Shown in pieces: positions 43,387 through 52,368 of a stretch of 64,000 nt of DNA (its first letter is position 1; each line of letters begins with the position of its first letter). The notes under the pieces are model-generated. The model searched no databases, was not told the DNA's origin, and saw only the letters and a program-made list of their open reading frames with translations. Location of the stretch: the NCBI GenBank assembly GCA_964581385.1, contig CAZOOK010000017.1:67495-131494 (forward strand), in the 5' to 3' direction. The position numbers and the translations under genes are program-made. The stretch comes from CAZOOK01 sp964581385 (lineage in GTDB: Bacteria; Pseudomonadota; Gammaproteobacteria; Nevskiales; Nevskiaceae).

Positions 43387-45420
43387 TTGTCCACCGCCTA
43401 CCCGCATCTTCTGGCGCCGCTCGACCTCGGCTTCACGCAATTGCGCAACCGTGTCGTGATGGGGTCGATGCATACAGGCCTGGAAGATAACCGTACCCAT
43501 TTCCCGCGTCTGACCGCCTATTTCGCGGAGCGCGCGCGCGGCGGCGTCGGCCTGATCGTCACCGGCGGTTTTGCGCCGAACATGGAAGGCTGGGTCTCAC
43601 CGTTCGCGTCGCGCCTGTCCAGTTCCGGCACGACCAGCGAACACCGCCCGATCACCAAAGCCGTGCACGACGAGGGCGGCAAGATCGCGCTGCAGATTCT
43701 GCATTCGGGCCGCTACGGCTATCACCCGTTGCTGGTGGCGCCGAGCCGTATCAAGTCGCCGATCACGCCGTTCACGCCGCGTGGGCTGCCGGCGCGGGGC
43801 GTCGAGCGGCAGATCAAGAATTTCGTGCGTTGCGGGACGCTGGCGCGCGAGGCGGGCTACGACGGCATCGAGATCATGGGATCGGAGGGTTATTTCATCA
43901 ATCAGTTTCTCGTGACCCACACCAACCGGCGCAAGGATGAATGGGGGGGCTCCTACGAGAATCGCATGCGGCTGCCGGTGGAAATTGTCGAACGCACCCG
44001 CGAAGCGGTCGGCAAGGATTTCATCATCATCTATCGTCTGTCGATGCTCGATCTGATTCCCGAAGGCAGCAACTGGGATGAGGTGTTGACGCTGGCCAAG
44101 GCGATCGAGCGGGCGGGCGCGACCATCATCAATACGGGGATTGGCTGGCACGAGGCGCGCATCCCGACCATCGCCACCTCGGTGCCGCGTGCTGCGTTTG
44201 CGTGGGTTACGCGCAAGATGAAGGGCGAAGTGCGAATCCCCCTGTGTACGACCAATCGCATTAACACGCCGGAGGTCGCCGAGAAAGTCATCGCCGATGG
44301 CGATGCGGACATGGTATCGATGGCGCGTCCGTTTCTCGCCGATGCGGATTTTGTGCGCAAGGCGGCCGAAGGGCGCGCCGAGGAAATCAATACCTGCATT
44401 GCCTGCAATCAGGCCTGTCTGGATCATGCATTCCAGCGCAAGGTCGCTTCCTGTCTCGTCAATCCGCGCGCCTGCCATGAGACCGAACTGGTTTTCACGA
44501 AGGTCGTCACCCGCAAGCGCATCGCTGTCGTCGGTGCCGGACCGGCCGGCCTGTCTTGCGCGACGGTGCTTGCCGAGCGTGGACATACGGTGGATCTGTT
44601 CGAGGCAGGCAGCGAAATCGGTGGCCAGTTCAATATGGCCAAGCGCGTGCCCGGCAAGGAGGAGTTCCACGAAACGCTGCGTTACTTCCGGGTCCGTATC
44701 GAGCGTACCGGCGTCAAGCTGCACCTGAATTCACGGGTATCGGCAGACGTTCTGCTGAAAGGCGGCTACGAGGAAATCGTGCTGGCGACGGGCGTGGTTC
44801 CGCGTGTGCCCAGCATTCCCGGGCAGGATCATCCCAAGGTGCTCAGCTACATCGATGTACTGCTACACAGCAAACCAATCGGCAAGCGCGTCGCCGTAAT
44901 CGGCGCCGGCGGCATCGGTTTCGACGTTGCGGAATTTCTCGTGCACGGCGGCCATTCGCCGACACTCGATCTTAAGGAATGGATGCGGGAATGGGGCATC
45001 GTCGATCCGGCTTCGGCACGTGGCGGTGTCGCACCGGCGCGGATTACCCCGGCCGAGCGCGAGGTTTATTTGCTTCAGCGTAAAGCGGGCAAGCTCGGCG
45101 ACGGGCTTGGTAAGACCACTGGTTGGATCCACCGCGCCGCTCTGAAAATGAAGAAAGTCGAGCTGCTCGATGGGATCAACTATGAAGGCATCGATGATCG
45201 CGGTTTGCACATCAGTTTCGGTTCGAAGCGCGACAAGCCGACCGTGCTGGAAGTCGACAACATCATCATTTGTGCCGGCCAGGAGCCGCTGCGCGAGCTT
45301 TACGAGCCCTTGGTGAAAGCGGGGGCCAGCGTACGCCTGACTGGCGGTGCCGACGTCGCCGCCGAGCTCGATGCGAAACGGGCGATCAATCAGAGTTCGC
45401 GCCTGGCCGCGATGATCTAG
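43387..45420 (+). CDS. fadH: NADH:flavin oxidoreductase / 2,4-dienoyl-CoA reductase
   Basis: This 677-residue FadH-type enzyme has an N-terminal old-yellow-enzyme barrel binding FMN (1-350), with the active-site segment HSGRYGYHP. A 4Fe-4S motif reads CIACNQACLDHAF...C. A C-terminal FAD module (VVGAGPAGLSCATVLAERG) and an NAD module (VIGAGGIGFDVAEFL) follow. It reduces unsaturated acyl-CoA during beta-oxidation. A TTG start is supported by GGGAG 7 bases upstream. Its TAG stop coincides with the left end of a palindromic-element remnant. Confidence 0.9.
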   Translation: MSTAYPHLLAPLDLGFTQLRNRVVMGSMHTGLEDNRTHFPRLTAYFAERARGGVGLIVTGGFAPNMEGWVSPFASRLSSSGTTSEHRPITKAVHDEGGKIALQILHSGRYGYHPLLVAPSRIKSPITPFTPRGLPARGVERQIKNFVRCGTLAREAGYDGIEIMGSEGYFINQFLVTHTNRRKDEWGGSYENRMRLPVEIVERTREAVGKDFIIIYRLSMLDLIPEGSNWDEVLTLAKAIERAGATIINTGIGWHEARIPTIATSVPRAAFAWVTRKMKGEVRIPLCTTNRINTPEVAEKVIADGDADMVSMARPFLADADFVRKAAEGRAEEINTCIACNQACLDHAFQRKVASCLVNPRACHETELVFTKVVTRKRIAVVGAGPAGLSCATVLAERGHTVDLFEAGSEIGGQFNMAKRVPGKEEFHETLRYFRVRIERTGVKLHLNSRVSADVLLKGGYEEIVLATGVVPRVPSIPGQDHPKVLSYIDVLLHSKPIGKRVAVIGAGGIGFDVAEFLVHGGHSPTLDLKEWMREWGIVDPASARGGVAPARITPAEREVYLLQRKAGKLGDGLGKTTGWIHRAALKMKKVELLDGINYEGIDDRGLHISFGSKRDKPTVLEVDNIIICAGQEPLRELYEPLVKAGASVRLTGGADVAAELDAKRAINQSSRLAAMI

Positions 45421-45453
45421 AGCGTCTTGTCAAGTCTTTGATCGCTGCGCCCT
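45418..45453 (+). repeat. Remnant of the palindromic element at the fadH stop, copy E
   Basis: TAGAGCG at 45418 begins like copy B, and TGATCGCTGCGCCCT is identical to copy C at 47679-47693. Only one arm is present. The TAG is the fadH stop codon. It lies between the convergent fadH and corB genes. Confidence 0.55.
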
Positions 45454-45468
45454 AAGCCGCGCGCGCGG

Positions 45469-46764
45469 TCAGTTAGGCGCTGCGGCAATGGCCCCTTGCA
45501 CCGCACGCGCGGCCGGTGGGCGGATGCGAGCGAGTTTCACGGCGTTCTCGCGCGTTTCGGTAATCTCGATGCGGTAGTCGCCGATCTGCACGGAACGGCC
45601 GGGTTTGGGAATGTCCTCGATCTGCTCGACCACCAGGCCGTTCAGGGTTTTCGGTCCGTTGGTGGGCAGCTTCCAGCCGAGCGAGCGGTTCAGACTGCGA
45701 ATCGTCACGGAACCATGCACGAGCACGCTTCCGTCCGCGTCGAGATAGACGTTTTTCACGCGCGTGGCGGGATCGGTGGTGAATTCGCCGACCACTTCCT
45801 CAAGAATGTCTTCCAGCGTCACCAGGCCCTGGATGTCGCCGTACTCATCGACGACGAAGCCGATGCGGCGTTTCTGGTCCTGAAAATTCAGCAGCTGGTG
45901 ATTGAGTGGCGTGCCCTCGGGGATGAAATAGGGCTCGCGTGCGAGCTTGAGCAGCGATTCCGCATTGAAGCGGCCTTCGGTGATCAGCTTGACGACACGA
46001 CGCAGATGGATGACGCCGCGCAGGTCTTCGATGGACCCGTCGAAAACCGGCAGGCGCGTGTGCTGACTGTTGATGATCTGTTCACACACCTTGTCCCACG
46101 GCTCCGAGATATCGACGCCGATGATTTCGTTGCGCGGCACCATGATGTCTTCGACCGTTGCCCGCTCCAGATCGAGGATGGACAACAGCATGCGCTGGTG
46201 GCGCTGTGGAATCATGGCGCCGGCCTCGGCCACCACGGAGCGCAATTCCTCGCTGCTCAGGCTGTGTTGTTCGGCGTCTTCAGGGGTGACGCCGAACAGC
46301 CGTAGCACGCCATTGCCGGCACCGTTCAGCAACCATACGACCGGGTAGAGCGGCCAGCGCAGCAGCGCATATACGTACGCCGCCGGCAGGCCGACGCGCT
46401 CGGGATGCAGCGCGGCCAATGTTTTCGGCGCAACTTCTCCAAACACCAGCAGAAACACCGTGAGGATACCGGTTGCGATCAAGCCGCCAGTGTCGCCGCC
46501 CAGCCGCAGACCAATCAGCGTTGCCACGAACGCGGCGAGGCTGTTGACGGCGATGTTGCCAAGCAGGATAAGTCCGATGAGGCGATCCGGCCGTTGCAGC
46601 AGCGAGAGCGCCAGCCGTGAACTGCGCTCGCCCTGACGCGCGCGATGCTGCAGCCGATAGCGATTCAGCATCATCAGCCCGGTTTCGGAACCGGAGAAAA
46701 ACGCGGCAAGACCTACGAGCAGGACAAGTAGGGCAAGCAGAGCGGATATGGGAATGTCGTCCAA
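45469..46764 (-). CDS. corB: CorB/CorC-family membrane protein with CBS domains
   Basis: This 431-residue protein has a DUF21/CNNM membrane domain (1-190; LLVLLVGLAAFFSGSETGLM, GNIAVNSLAAFVATLIGL), paired CBS domains (about 205-330; RATVEDIMVPRNEIIGVD, GFVVDEYGDIQGLVTLEDIL) and a C-terminal CorC/HlyC domain (345-425). It probably exports Mg2+ or Co2+. In E. coli the orthologue YfjD neighbours ypjD and ffh, and the same linkage is seen here. Confidence 0.9.
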   Translation of the reverse strand: MDDIPISALLALLVLLVGLAAFFSGSETGLMMLNRYRLQHRARQGERSSRLALSLLQRPDRLIGLILLGNIAVNSLAAFVATLIGLRLGGDTGGLIATGILTVFLLVFGEVAPKTLAALHPERVGLPAAYVYALLRWPLYPVVWLLNGAGNGVLRLFGVTPEDAEQHSLSSEELRSVVAEAGAMIPQRHQRMLLSILDLERATVEDIMVPRNEIIGVDISEPWDKVCEQIINSQHTRLPVFDGSIEDLRGVIHLRRVVKLITEGRFNAESLLKLAREPYFIPEGTPLNHQLLNFQDQKRRIGFVVDEYGDIQGLVTLEDILEEVVGEFTTDPATRVKNVYLDADGSVLVHGSVTIRSLNRSLGWKLPTNGPKTLNGLVVEQIEDIPKPGRSVQIGDYRIEITETRENAVKLARIRPPAARAVQGAIAAAPN

Positions 46765-46861
46765 GACAGACGTTTTTCAGATGCTATGGAAGTACATAAC
46801 TAAAAAGAGCTGGCGTGCATGTCAAGCGCCACCACATCAACCAAATTCTCGGAAACAAGTG

Positions 46862-47641
46862 CTAACTCCAGTGCTCACCAAGAAATTGTTCGAGGATCAG
46901 CTTGCTTCCGAAATATGCCGCCACCAGCGTCCCATAGCCTGAAAGCGTCCAGCGGATGGCGGTGCGGCCGCGCCAGCCATAGCGCACACGTCCCCACAGC
47001 AGCACGCCGAAAATCAGCCATGCACCGATCGCCAGCAGGGTCTTCTGCGCAAGATGCTGACCGAACAAATCGTGCACAAATAGGAGGCCGCTGAGAATCG
47101 TCAGGCTGAGCAGGAAGAAACCGACTGCGATCTGGCGGAACAGGAGTCGTTCCATCGTTTGCAGCGGCGGCATGCGCTGCGCCAGCGTCAGGTTTCCCGG
47201 AGTGCGCAGGACTTGATCGAGTACTGCGATTCCGACGGCATGGATCGAAGCAAGCGTAAGAACGCCGGCGCTGAGAATCGAAAACGCGATGTGAACGCCG
47301 ATTCCCCAGTCATCGAGCGGGACGCGGTTGCCATGGGTCGGCAGCAGGGCTGCGGACAGTGCGAACAGTGCGGCGAACGGGTAGTACACAGTGCCGAGCG
47401 GGTGCAATCGTTCACGCAGTGAAAATCCCCACAGCAGAATTGCCGATTGCCAGGCAAGCAGCGATAGCGCTGTGGTAACACCGATCTCCAGGGTGCCATT
47501 GCGCACGATTTGCAGGTACAGCGCCGCGACGTGAAACACCAGCGCTAGTGGCGTCCACGGTGAGCCGGCGCTTTCGCGCCACGCACGCCACGCCGCCGCC
47601 AGATACGCGACCGCAGCCAACGCGCTCAATCCGATGATCAT
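46862..47641 (-). CDS. ypjD: Cytochrome c assembly (CcsA-like) membrane protein YpjD
   Basis: This 259-residue protein has eight hydrophobic segments and the CcsA/ResC-like core (FAALFALSAALLPTHG; WGIGVHIAFSILSAGVLTLA; HAVGIAVLDQVLR). Conserved histidines in the second half may bind haem, as in CcsA. The order ypjD-corB next to ffh is conserved in many gammaproteobacteria. It is divergent from the phosphodiesterase gene, with element C between them. Confidence 0.85.
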   Translation of the reverse strand: MIIGLSALAAVAYLAAAWRAWRESAGSPWTPLALVFHVAALYLQIVRNGTLEIGVTTALSLLAWQSAILLWGFSLRERLHPLGTVYYPFAALFALSAALLPTHGNRVPLDDWGIGVHIAFSILSAGVLTLASIHAVGIAVLDQVLRTPGNLTLAQRMPPLQTMERLLFRQIAVGFFLLSLTILSGLLFVHDLFGQHLAQKTLLAIGAWLIFGVLLWGRVRYGWRGRTAIRWTLSGYGTLVAAYFGSKLILEQFLGEHWS

Positions 47642-47657
47642 CTGAGTGATGGGTTCC

Positions 47658-47844
47658 TAGGGTCTGTTAACAGTTGTCTGATCGCTGCGCCCTCTCCAGG
47701 TCTGGCCCCTCGGGTTGCCGCCAAAAATGCCGCCATGCTGCGTTGCTCCTCGCTCATGTACCTTGGTACACCGTGCTCGTCGCGCCTTGCCCGCCAGCAT
47801 TTTTGGCGACAACGCAGCGATTAGACAACTGTTAACAGGCCCCA
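47658..47844 (+). mobile_element. Palindromic MITE-like element, copy C
   Basis: This 187-bp element has 31-base terminal arms (47658-47688 and 47814-47844, 28 of 31 matching) around TGTTAACAGTTGTC. An inner pair GCCAAAAATGC/GCATTTTTGGC and a small TGTACC/GGTACA hairpin are present. It shares GATCGCTGC and GCTCCTCGC...CCTTGC with copies A and B but lacks their third stem. The left end is TAGGG; the right end is CCCCA instead of CCCTA. It occupies the gap between ypjD and the phosphodiesterase gene. Confidence 0.7.
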
Positions 47845-47919
47845 TCTGTTTACGGTGCCCAGCCATGCCGAGCCGGCCGGAACACTATGTTAGTATTTCC
47901 GCGCCGGATGCAAGAGTCC

Positions 47920-48684
47920 ATGAAAATCAAAATTTTAGGATGTAGCGGCGGAATCGGTCCCGGTCTTCGCACTACGAGCCTGCTGATTGATGATCACGTT
48001 CTGCTCGATGCCGGGACCGGTGTCGGCGATCTCTCTTTGGCGCGCATGGCCCGCATCACCGATGTGCTCATCACCCATTCGCACCTGGATCATGTTTGTG
48101 GCCTTGCGCTGCTGGTCGATGTGCTGTTCGATCGCATCGACCGGCCGCTGCGCGTGCACGCCACCGCCGAAACCATTGCCACACTGCGCGCGCATCTGTT
48201 CAACTGGCTGCTGTGGCCGGATTTCAATCAGCTGCCGAGCGCTTCTGCACCACGATTGGTTTACGAGACGCTGGCGCCGCAGGTGCCGCGTGTTATCGGC
48301 CGGATCAAGGCAACGGCTTTCGACGTGCTGCATACCGTTCCGGGCGTCGGCTATTCGATCGATGCCGGCGGCGCGGTGTTCGTGTTCACTGGTGACACCT
48401 ACGCGGATGATCGGATCTGGACTTATTTGAATGCGCTGCCGCGTCTCGACTATTTGATGATCGAGGTGTCATTCGTCGACGCAGAAACCGAGATCGGCAG
48501 ATTGTCGCGGCACTTCACGCCGGCTCTGTTGGGGCAGGAGCTGAAAAAGCTTCGGCATCGGCCGCAACTGTTGCTCACGCATCACAAGCCCGGTAGTGAA
48601 CGCGCGATCGCGAGAGAATGCGTGGACGCCCTGCGTGGATGGTCCTACCGGCATTTGAAACGGGGCGATACCATCGAGTTCTAG
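47920..48684 (+). CDS. Metallo-beta-lactamase-fold hydrolase, class II cAMP phosphodiesterase-like
   Basis: This 254-residue protein has metal ligands in THSHLDHVCG (H53, H55, D57, H58), FTGDTYADD, HFTP and THHKPG. The overall layout (MKIKILGCSGGIGPGLRTTS) matches the 3',5'-cyclic-nucleotide phosphodiesterase/ElaC-like branch. A start at 47920 fits homologues better than the ATG at 47887. Its TAG stop is the left end of a small hairpin (48682). The substrate is inferred, not proven. Confidence 0.82.
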   Translation: MKIKILGCSGGIGPGLRTTSLLIDDHVLLDAGTGVGDLSLARMARITDVLITHSHLDHVCGLALLVDVLFDRIDRPLRVHATAETIATLRAHLFNWLLWPDFNQLPSASAPRLVYETLAPQVPRVIGRIKATAFDVLHTVPGVGYSIDAGGAVFVFTGDTYADDRIWTYLNALPRLDYLMIEVSFVDAETEIGRLSRHFTPALLGQELKKLRHRPQLLLTHHKPGSERAIARECVDALRGWSYRHLKRGDTIEF

Positions 48685-48707
48685 CAGCCCAGTCCGACAG
48701 GCTGCTA
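48682..48707 (+). repeat. 26-base hairpin formed from subfamily-2 element ends
   Basis: TAGCAGCC (48682-48689) pairs with GGCTGCTA (48700-48707). The right half reads GTCCGACAGGCTGCTA, identical to the right end of copy R1. It looks like a deletion product of that element. It could attenuate transcription from the phosphodiesterase gene into ffh, though no T-run follows. Confidence 0.55.
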
Positions 48708-48728
48708 GCCACACCGACGAAGTAAGCT

Positions 48729-50093
48729 ATGGCGATGTTCGAGAATCTAAGCAATCGTTTCACCCGCGTGCTCGACAGCTTGCGCGGGCAGGGGCGTATC
48801 ACCGAAGAGCAGGTCGGCGCCGCCGCGCGCGAACTGCGCATGGCTTTGCTGGAGGCCGATGTCGCCCTGCCGGTGGTGCGCACGTTCATCGAGTCCTTCA
48901 AGACTCGCGCACTAGGCGTCGAAGTGACGCAGAGCCTGACGCCGGGTCAGACGCTGCTGCGACTGGTGCAACAAACGCTGGCGGAAACACTGGGTGGCGA
49001 AGTCGTTCCGCTCAATCTGCGCGCGCAGCCTCCGGTCGTCATCCTGATGTGCGGTCTGCAGGGTTCCGGCAAGACCACCAGTACCGGCAAGCTCGCGCTG
49101 TGGCTGCGCGAGCGCGAGAAGAAAAAGGCGATCGTCGTTTCCTGTGACATTTATCGTCCGGCGGCGATCGAGCAGCTGCGCATCGTCGCCGACAGCGTTG
49201 GTGCGGAATGGTTTCCGAGCAACGCGGGCGAGGATCCGGTGGATATCGCCCGGCGCGCGCTGGAGCACGCGCGCAAGCAGTACGCCGATGTGCTGATCGT
49301 CGATACGGCCGGACGCACCACGGTCGATGCCGAGATGATGGCGGAGATCGCAAAGCTGCACGCGGCACTGAATCCGGTCGAGACACTATTCGTCGTAGAC
49401 AGCATGACCGGTCAGGATGCGGCGAAAACGGCCAAAGCCTTTGCCGATACGCTGCCGCTCACCGGTGTCGTGCTGACCAAAGTTGATGGCGACGCGCGCG
49501 GTGGCGCCGCATTGTCGGTACGTACCGTATCCGGCGCACCGATCAAATTCATTGGTGTCGGCGAGAAATCCGCGGCGCTGGAGCCGTTCTTTCCGGATCG
49601 TATTGCAGCGCGCATTCTCGGTCAGGGCGATGTGCTCGGTCTCATCGAGGAGACGGTGCGCAAGGTCGACATGGAGCAGTCGGCCAAGTTAGTACAGAAG
49701 CTGCGCAGCAAGAAAGGATTCGACCTTGAAGATTTCCGCGACCAGATGCGGCAGATGGAGAACATGGGTGGCTTCGACGCGCTGCTCGAAAAACTGCCGG
49801 GCGGTGCCAAGTTACAGGATCAGGTACGCAAGGCTCAGCCGGAAAAGGAAATGCGCCGCGCGGTTGCGATCATCAATTCGATGACGCCGCAGGAACGGCG
49901 TTTTCCGGACCTGATCAAAGCCTCGCGCAAGCGCCGCATCGCAAGCGGCGCGGGTGTCGAGGTCCAGGAAGTCAACAAGCTGTTGCGCCAGTTCGACAGC
50001 ACGCGCGACATGATGAAGAAGCTGACCGGAGGCGGCATGAAGAATCTGCTGCGCGGTATGGCAGGACGTTTGCCGCCGGGGATGATGAGATAA
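48729..50093 (+). CDS. ffh: Signal recognition particle protein Ffh
   Basis: This 454-residue SRP GTPase carries nascent inner-membrane proteins to FtsY. There is an N-domain (1-90) and a G-domain with GLQGSGKTT from residue 109, DIYRPAAIEQL, DTAGR and TKVDGDARGG. The C-terminal M-domain (about 330-454) is Met-rich and ends GMAGRLPPGMMR. rpsP, which commonly follows ffh, is not present; a glycan island begins instead. Confidence 0.97.
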   Translation: MAMFENLSNRFTRVLDSLRGQGRITEEQVGAAARELRMALLEADVALPVVRTFIESFKTRALGVEVTQSLTPGQTLLRLVQQTLAETLGGEVVPLNLRAQPPVVILMCGLQGSGKTTSTGKLALWLREREKKKAIVVSCDIYRPAAIEQLRIVADSVGAEWFPSNAGEDPVDIARRALEHARKQYADVLIVDTAGRTTVDAEMMAEIAKLHAALNPVETLFVVDSMTGQDAAKTAKAFADTLPLTGVVLTKVDGDARGGAALSVRTVSGAPIKFIGVGEKSAALEPFFPDRIAARILGQGDVLGLIEETVRKVDMEQSAKLVQKLRSKKGFDLEDFRDQMRQMENMGGFDALLEKLPGGAKLQDQVRKAQPEKEMRRAVAIINSMTPQERRFPDLIKASRKRRIASGAGVEVQEVNKLLRQFDSTRDMMKKLTGGGMKNLLRGMAGRLPPGMMR

Positions 50094-50199
50094 CGCTGGG
50101 CGAGAGCCGTGGCCGTCGACAGCTGCGAACTTCGTTTGCCATCACCAGTTGCGATGAGTGCGGGCGAGTGGATCCAGAGCCAAGGATTTGGGATGGGTT

Positions 50200-51150
50200 C
50201 TAAGAAAACGGTTTGCGCACGTTGCCGTAAGCCAATGCGCGCGTCTTGTCCATCGCGTGGTAGATCAAGCTGAATTTCTCGACTACCAAACGGCGCGCGA
50301 TGTCACCGCCGAAGCCGCTTAAAAATCTGAAAGTTCCCAGGCTGATGACGCCGTCGAAATCGAATTTCAATCCGCGGCGATGCGCTTCGTTCATGGCCTG
50401 CCATATTAATAAGCTCACCGTGCCGCTGTCGGCCGCATCCTGTGCTCGGGTCGACATCAGGAAATACATCGTCGTGTGGTCCCAGACTACAAAGATTCCC
50501 GCGTTCACCGCGCCGGTTTTCTGATCCTTGGATAAAAATGTCTTGCCGCGGTCGCGGCTCACACATAATTTCAGGAGTTTTTCTGTTCTCGGATCCCAGT
50601 ATTGGTTAATGCGATTCCGGTTTTTGCAATTCAAATCGTAATATTTAATGAACTCTTCCGGATCGCCGCTCGCGTCGACCACGGACTTTTCCTCGGACCG
50701 TCTTATCAGGTTGCGGGTCTTGTCGCGCATATTCTTCCATGCCGCACCGATGTCGACACAGTCGGCGATAAAAGTGAATTGCACTTTTACTTCGTATCCC
50801 GCTGCCTGATACGCCAGTGCTTCACCTTGAGTCGGCGCCAAGACCTGACGGAAATACGCGAGCTTCGGCAGACTTTGCAAGAGATCGCTGGTTATCGAAA
50901 AATTGCGTAGCAACTGACTGTTGGGGCGACCGCTTGCCAGCGCGAGTACCGGCCCCAGCGTGTGCGTCAGAAATGGCATCTCCGAGACACGGAAACCCCA
51001 GCGTTTACGCACCGCATAAGGTAACCAGCCGATGGTCTGTCCGGTGTTCTTGACCGTTACAACATCGAACTGACCGTCAGTCACACAATCGAGCCACCAT
51101 TCTTCTTGAAATATCGTTCGGTCAACATTTTTCTCATCAGTCGGGGGCAT
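50200..51150 (-). CDS. FemAB/GNAT-like acyl- or aminoacyltransferase
   Basis: This 316-residue protein has the double-GNAT FemAB-like layout: W-L-P-Y-A-V-R-K-R-W-G-F-R, then FTFIADCVDIGAAWKNMRDK with TRNLIRRSEEK, and the second-domain motif GAVNAGIFVVWDHTTMYFLM. W-Q-A-M-N-E-A-H-R-R-G-L and FDFDGV follow. Such proteins are common in polysaccharide and exosortase clusters. Its neighbours (a GT2 and an acyltransferase) support a role in surface-glycan modification. The substrate is unknown. Confidence 0.7.
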   Translation of the reverse strand: MPPTDEKNVDRTIFQEEWWLDCVTDGQFDVVTVKNTGQTIGWLPYAVRKRWGFRVSEMPFLTHTLGPVLALASGRPNSQLLRNFSITSDLLQSLPKLAYFRQVLAPTQGEALAYQAAGYEVKVQFTFIADCVDIGAAWKNMRDKTRNLIRRSEEKSVVDASGDPEEFIKYYDLNCKNRNRINQYWDPRTEKLLKLCVSRDRGKTFLSKDQKTGAVNAGIFVVWDHTTMYFLMSTRAQDAADSGTVSLLIWQAMNEAHRRGLKFDFDGVISLGTFRFLSGFGGDIARRLVVEKFSLIYHAMDKTRALAYGNVRKPFS

Positions 51151-51169
51151 GGCTATACTTATTCGTGGT

Positions 51170-51442
51170 TAGAGCGTGTTATGCACTTTTGGATCACTGC
51201 ATTGCTGTCCAAAAGGGTGCCGGCCAAGTCGCGGACCGCAGGGCATGGTAACTCCATGGCCAAGGTCCGCAATGCCGGCGGGCGCCCTTTTGGACGCAAC
51301 CCGGAGGGGACGGCCTCTGCGCAGGCGCCGCGCCGCGTCATGGGCTCCTCGCGTACGTCTCGAGTACGCCACGTCGCCCCTTCCTTGCACTGCGCCCGCG
51401 CAGAGGCCGTCGCAGCGATCCAAAAGTGCATAACACGCTCTA
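51170..51442 (+). mobile_element. Palindromic MITE-like element, copy B
   Basis: This 273-bp element with TA ends (TAGAGCG...CGCTCTA) has 31-base arms (51170-51200 and 51412-51442), 30 of 31 matching. Inner pairs are TGTCCAAAAGGG/CCCTTTTGGAC, GCGGACC (51231-51237) with GGTCCGC (51264-51270), and 51310-51328 with 51392-51410. Loops are shared with copy A (GGGCATGG, CGCAACCCGGAGG, GGGCTCCTCGCGTACGTC), whereas the stems differ with compensating changes. It lies between the FemAB-like and GT2 genes. Confidence 0.75.
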
Positions 51443-51561
51443 GAAACGGTCAGCCAGTGTCTATCTAAGAAAGGCGCGCGAGCCGACCGTCCGGCGGCGA
51501 GTACTTCCCATTCGGAAGCGAGCGGCCAGAGCTTCGGAGTCTGCCAGCCGGTCGACGCACA

Positions 51562-52368
51562 TCAGCACACCACTTTAAAAATGGTGCGCGCAAGCGTTTT
51601 AAGCGTAAAAAAATCGATTGCACCCCATTCCGCCCGGTAATTCGCATGTATGCGGGCATAACTCTGCTCAACCCGTCGCTGTATGTCGGGACCGCGCATC
51701 AGCGAAGGGCCAATACGATAACGCAGAGTCTCGCGATCCATGAAATGGGCGCCGCAGCGTCTGATCGCGCGCGCATAAAAGTCGAGGTCTTCCATAAGGA
51801 AAAGTTCAGGATCAAAACCATTGACGGCGGCCACGCATGTCCGCCGTACCATGGCGGCACCGCATACCAGCAAAGTCGGGTGAAAGAACATTTGCGCCGC
51901 AAACGCCAGTTTCGGACCAAAGCGCCTGCAGGCCGAGGCACGGCGTGCGGCATCGGCGAAGAATACCCGTTCCCGCTCAATCATGGACTCGTCCGTCCCG
52001 AAAGGTGCGATGGCGCCAAATACGACACCCACATTGGGATTGGCCGCAAAGGCGGCTTTAGCCGCCGCGTAATGGCCGGTCGGAACGATGTCGTCGTCAT
52101 CGAGGAAGTGAATATAGGCGCCGCGAGCTTGCGTCCAGCCTAGATTCCGGACCGCGCCGGGCCTGCCGCCGCTGGGTTGGGGATTTTTGATGTAGGTAAT
52201 GCGCGAATCGCCGAAATTCCGGACCATGGCTTCGGCGGAGCCTTCTGGAGAATCATCGACGACAAGTACTTCAAGATCATCGGTATCCTGGCGCAATACA
52301 CTGGCGATCGCCTGCACCAATTCGTTGGGCCGGCGAAAGGTTGGAATGACGACCGAGATGCCGGTTGA
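51562..52368 (-). CDS. Family 2 glycosyltransferase
   Basis: This 268-residue GT-A transferase has an N-terminal strand (GISVVIPTFRRPNELVQAIA), the nucleotide-binding DSPEG region, the DxD motif F-L-D-D-D-D-I and the acceptor-side MEDLDFYARAI motif. The start at 52368 aligns with the start of the decayed duplicate at 52832; an in-frame upstream ATG at 52419 is possible. It is likely used in surface polysaccharide or glycoprotein synthesis. Confidence 0.88.
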   Translation of the reverse strand, partial: STGISVVIPTFRRPNELVQAIASVLRQDTDDLEVLVVDDSPEGSAEAMVRNFGDSRITYIKNPQPSGGRPGAVRNLGWTQARGAYIHFLDDDDIVPTGHYAAAKAAFAANPNVGVVFGAIAPFGTDESMIERERVFFADAARRASACRRFGPKLAFAAQMFFHPTLLVCGAAMVRRTCVAAVNGFDPELFLMEDLDFYARAIRRCGAHFMDRETLRYRIGPSLMRGPDIQRRVEQSYARIHANYRAEWGAIDFFTLKTLARTIFKVVC

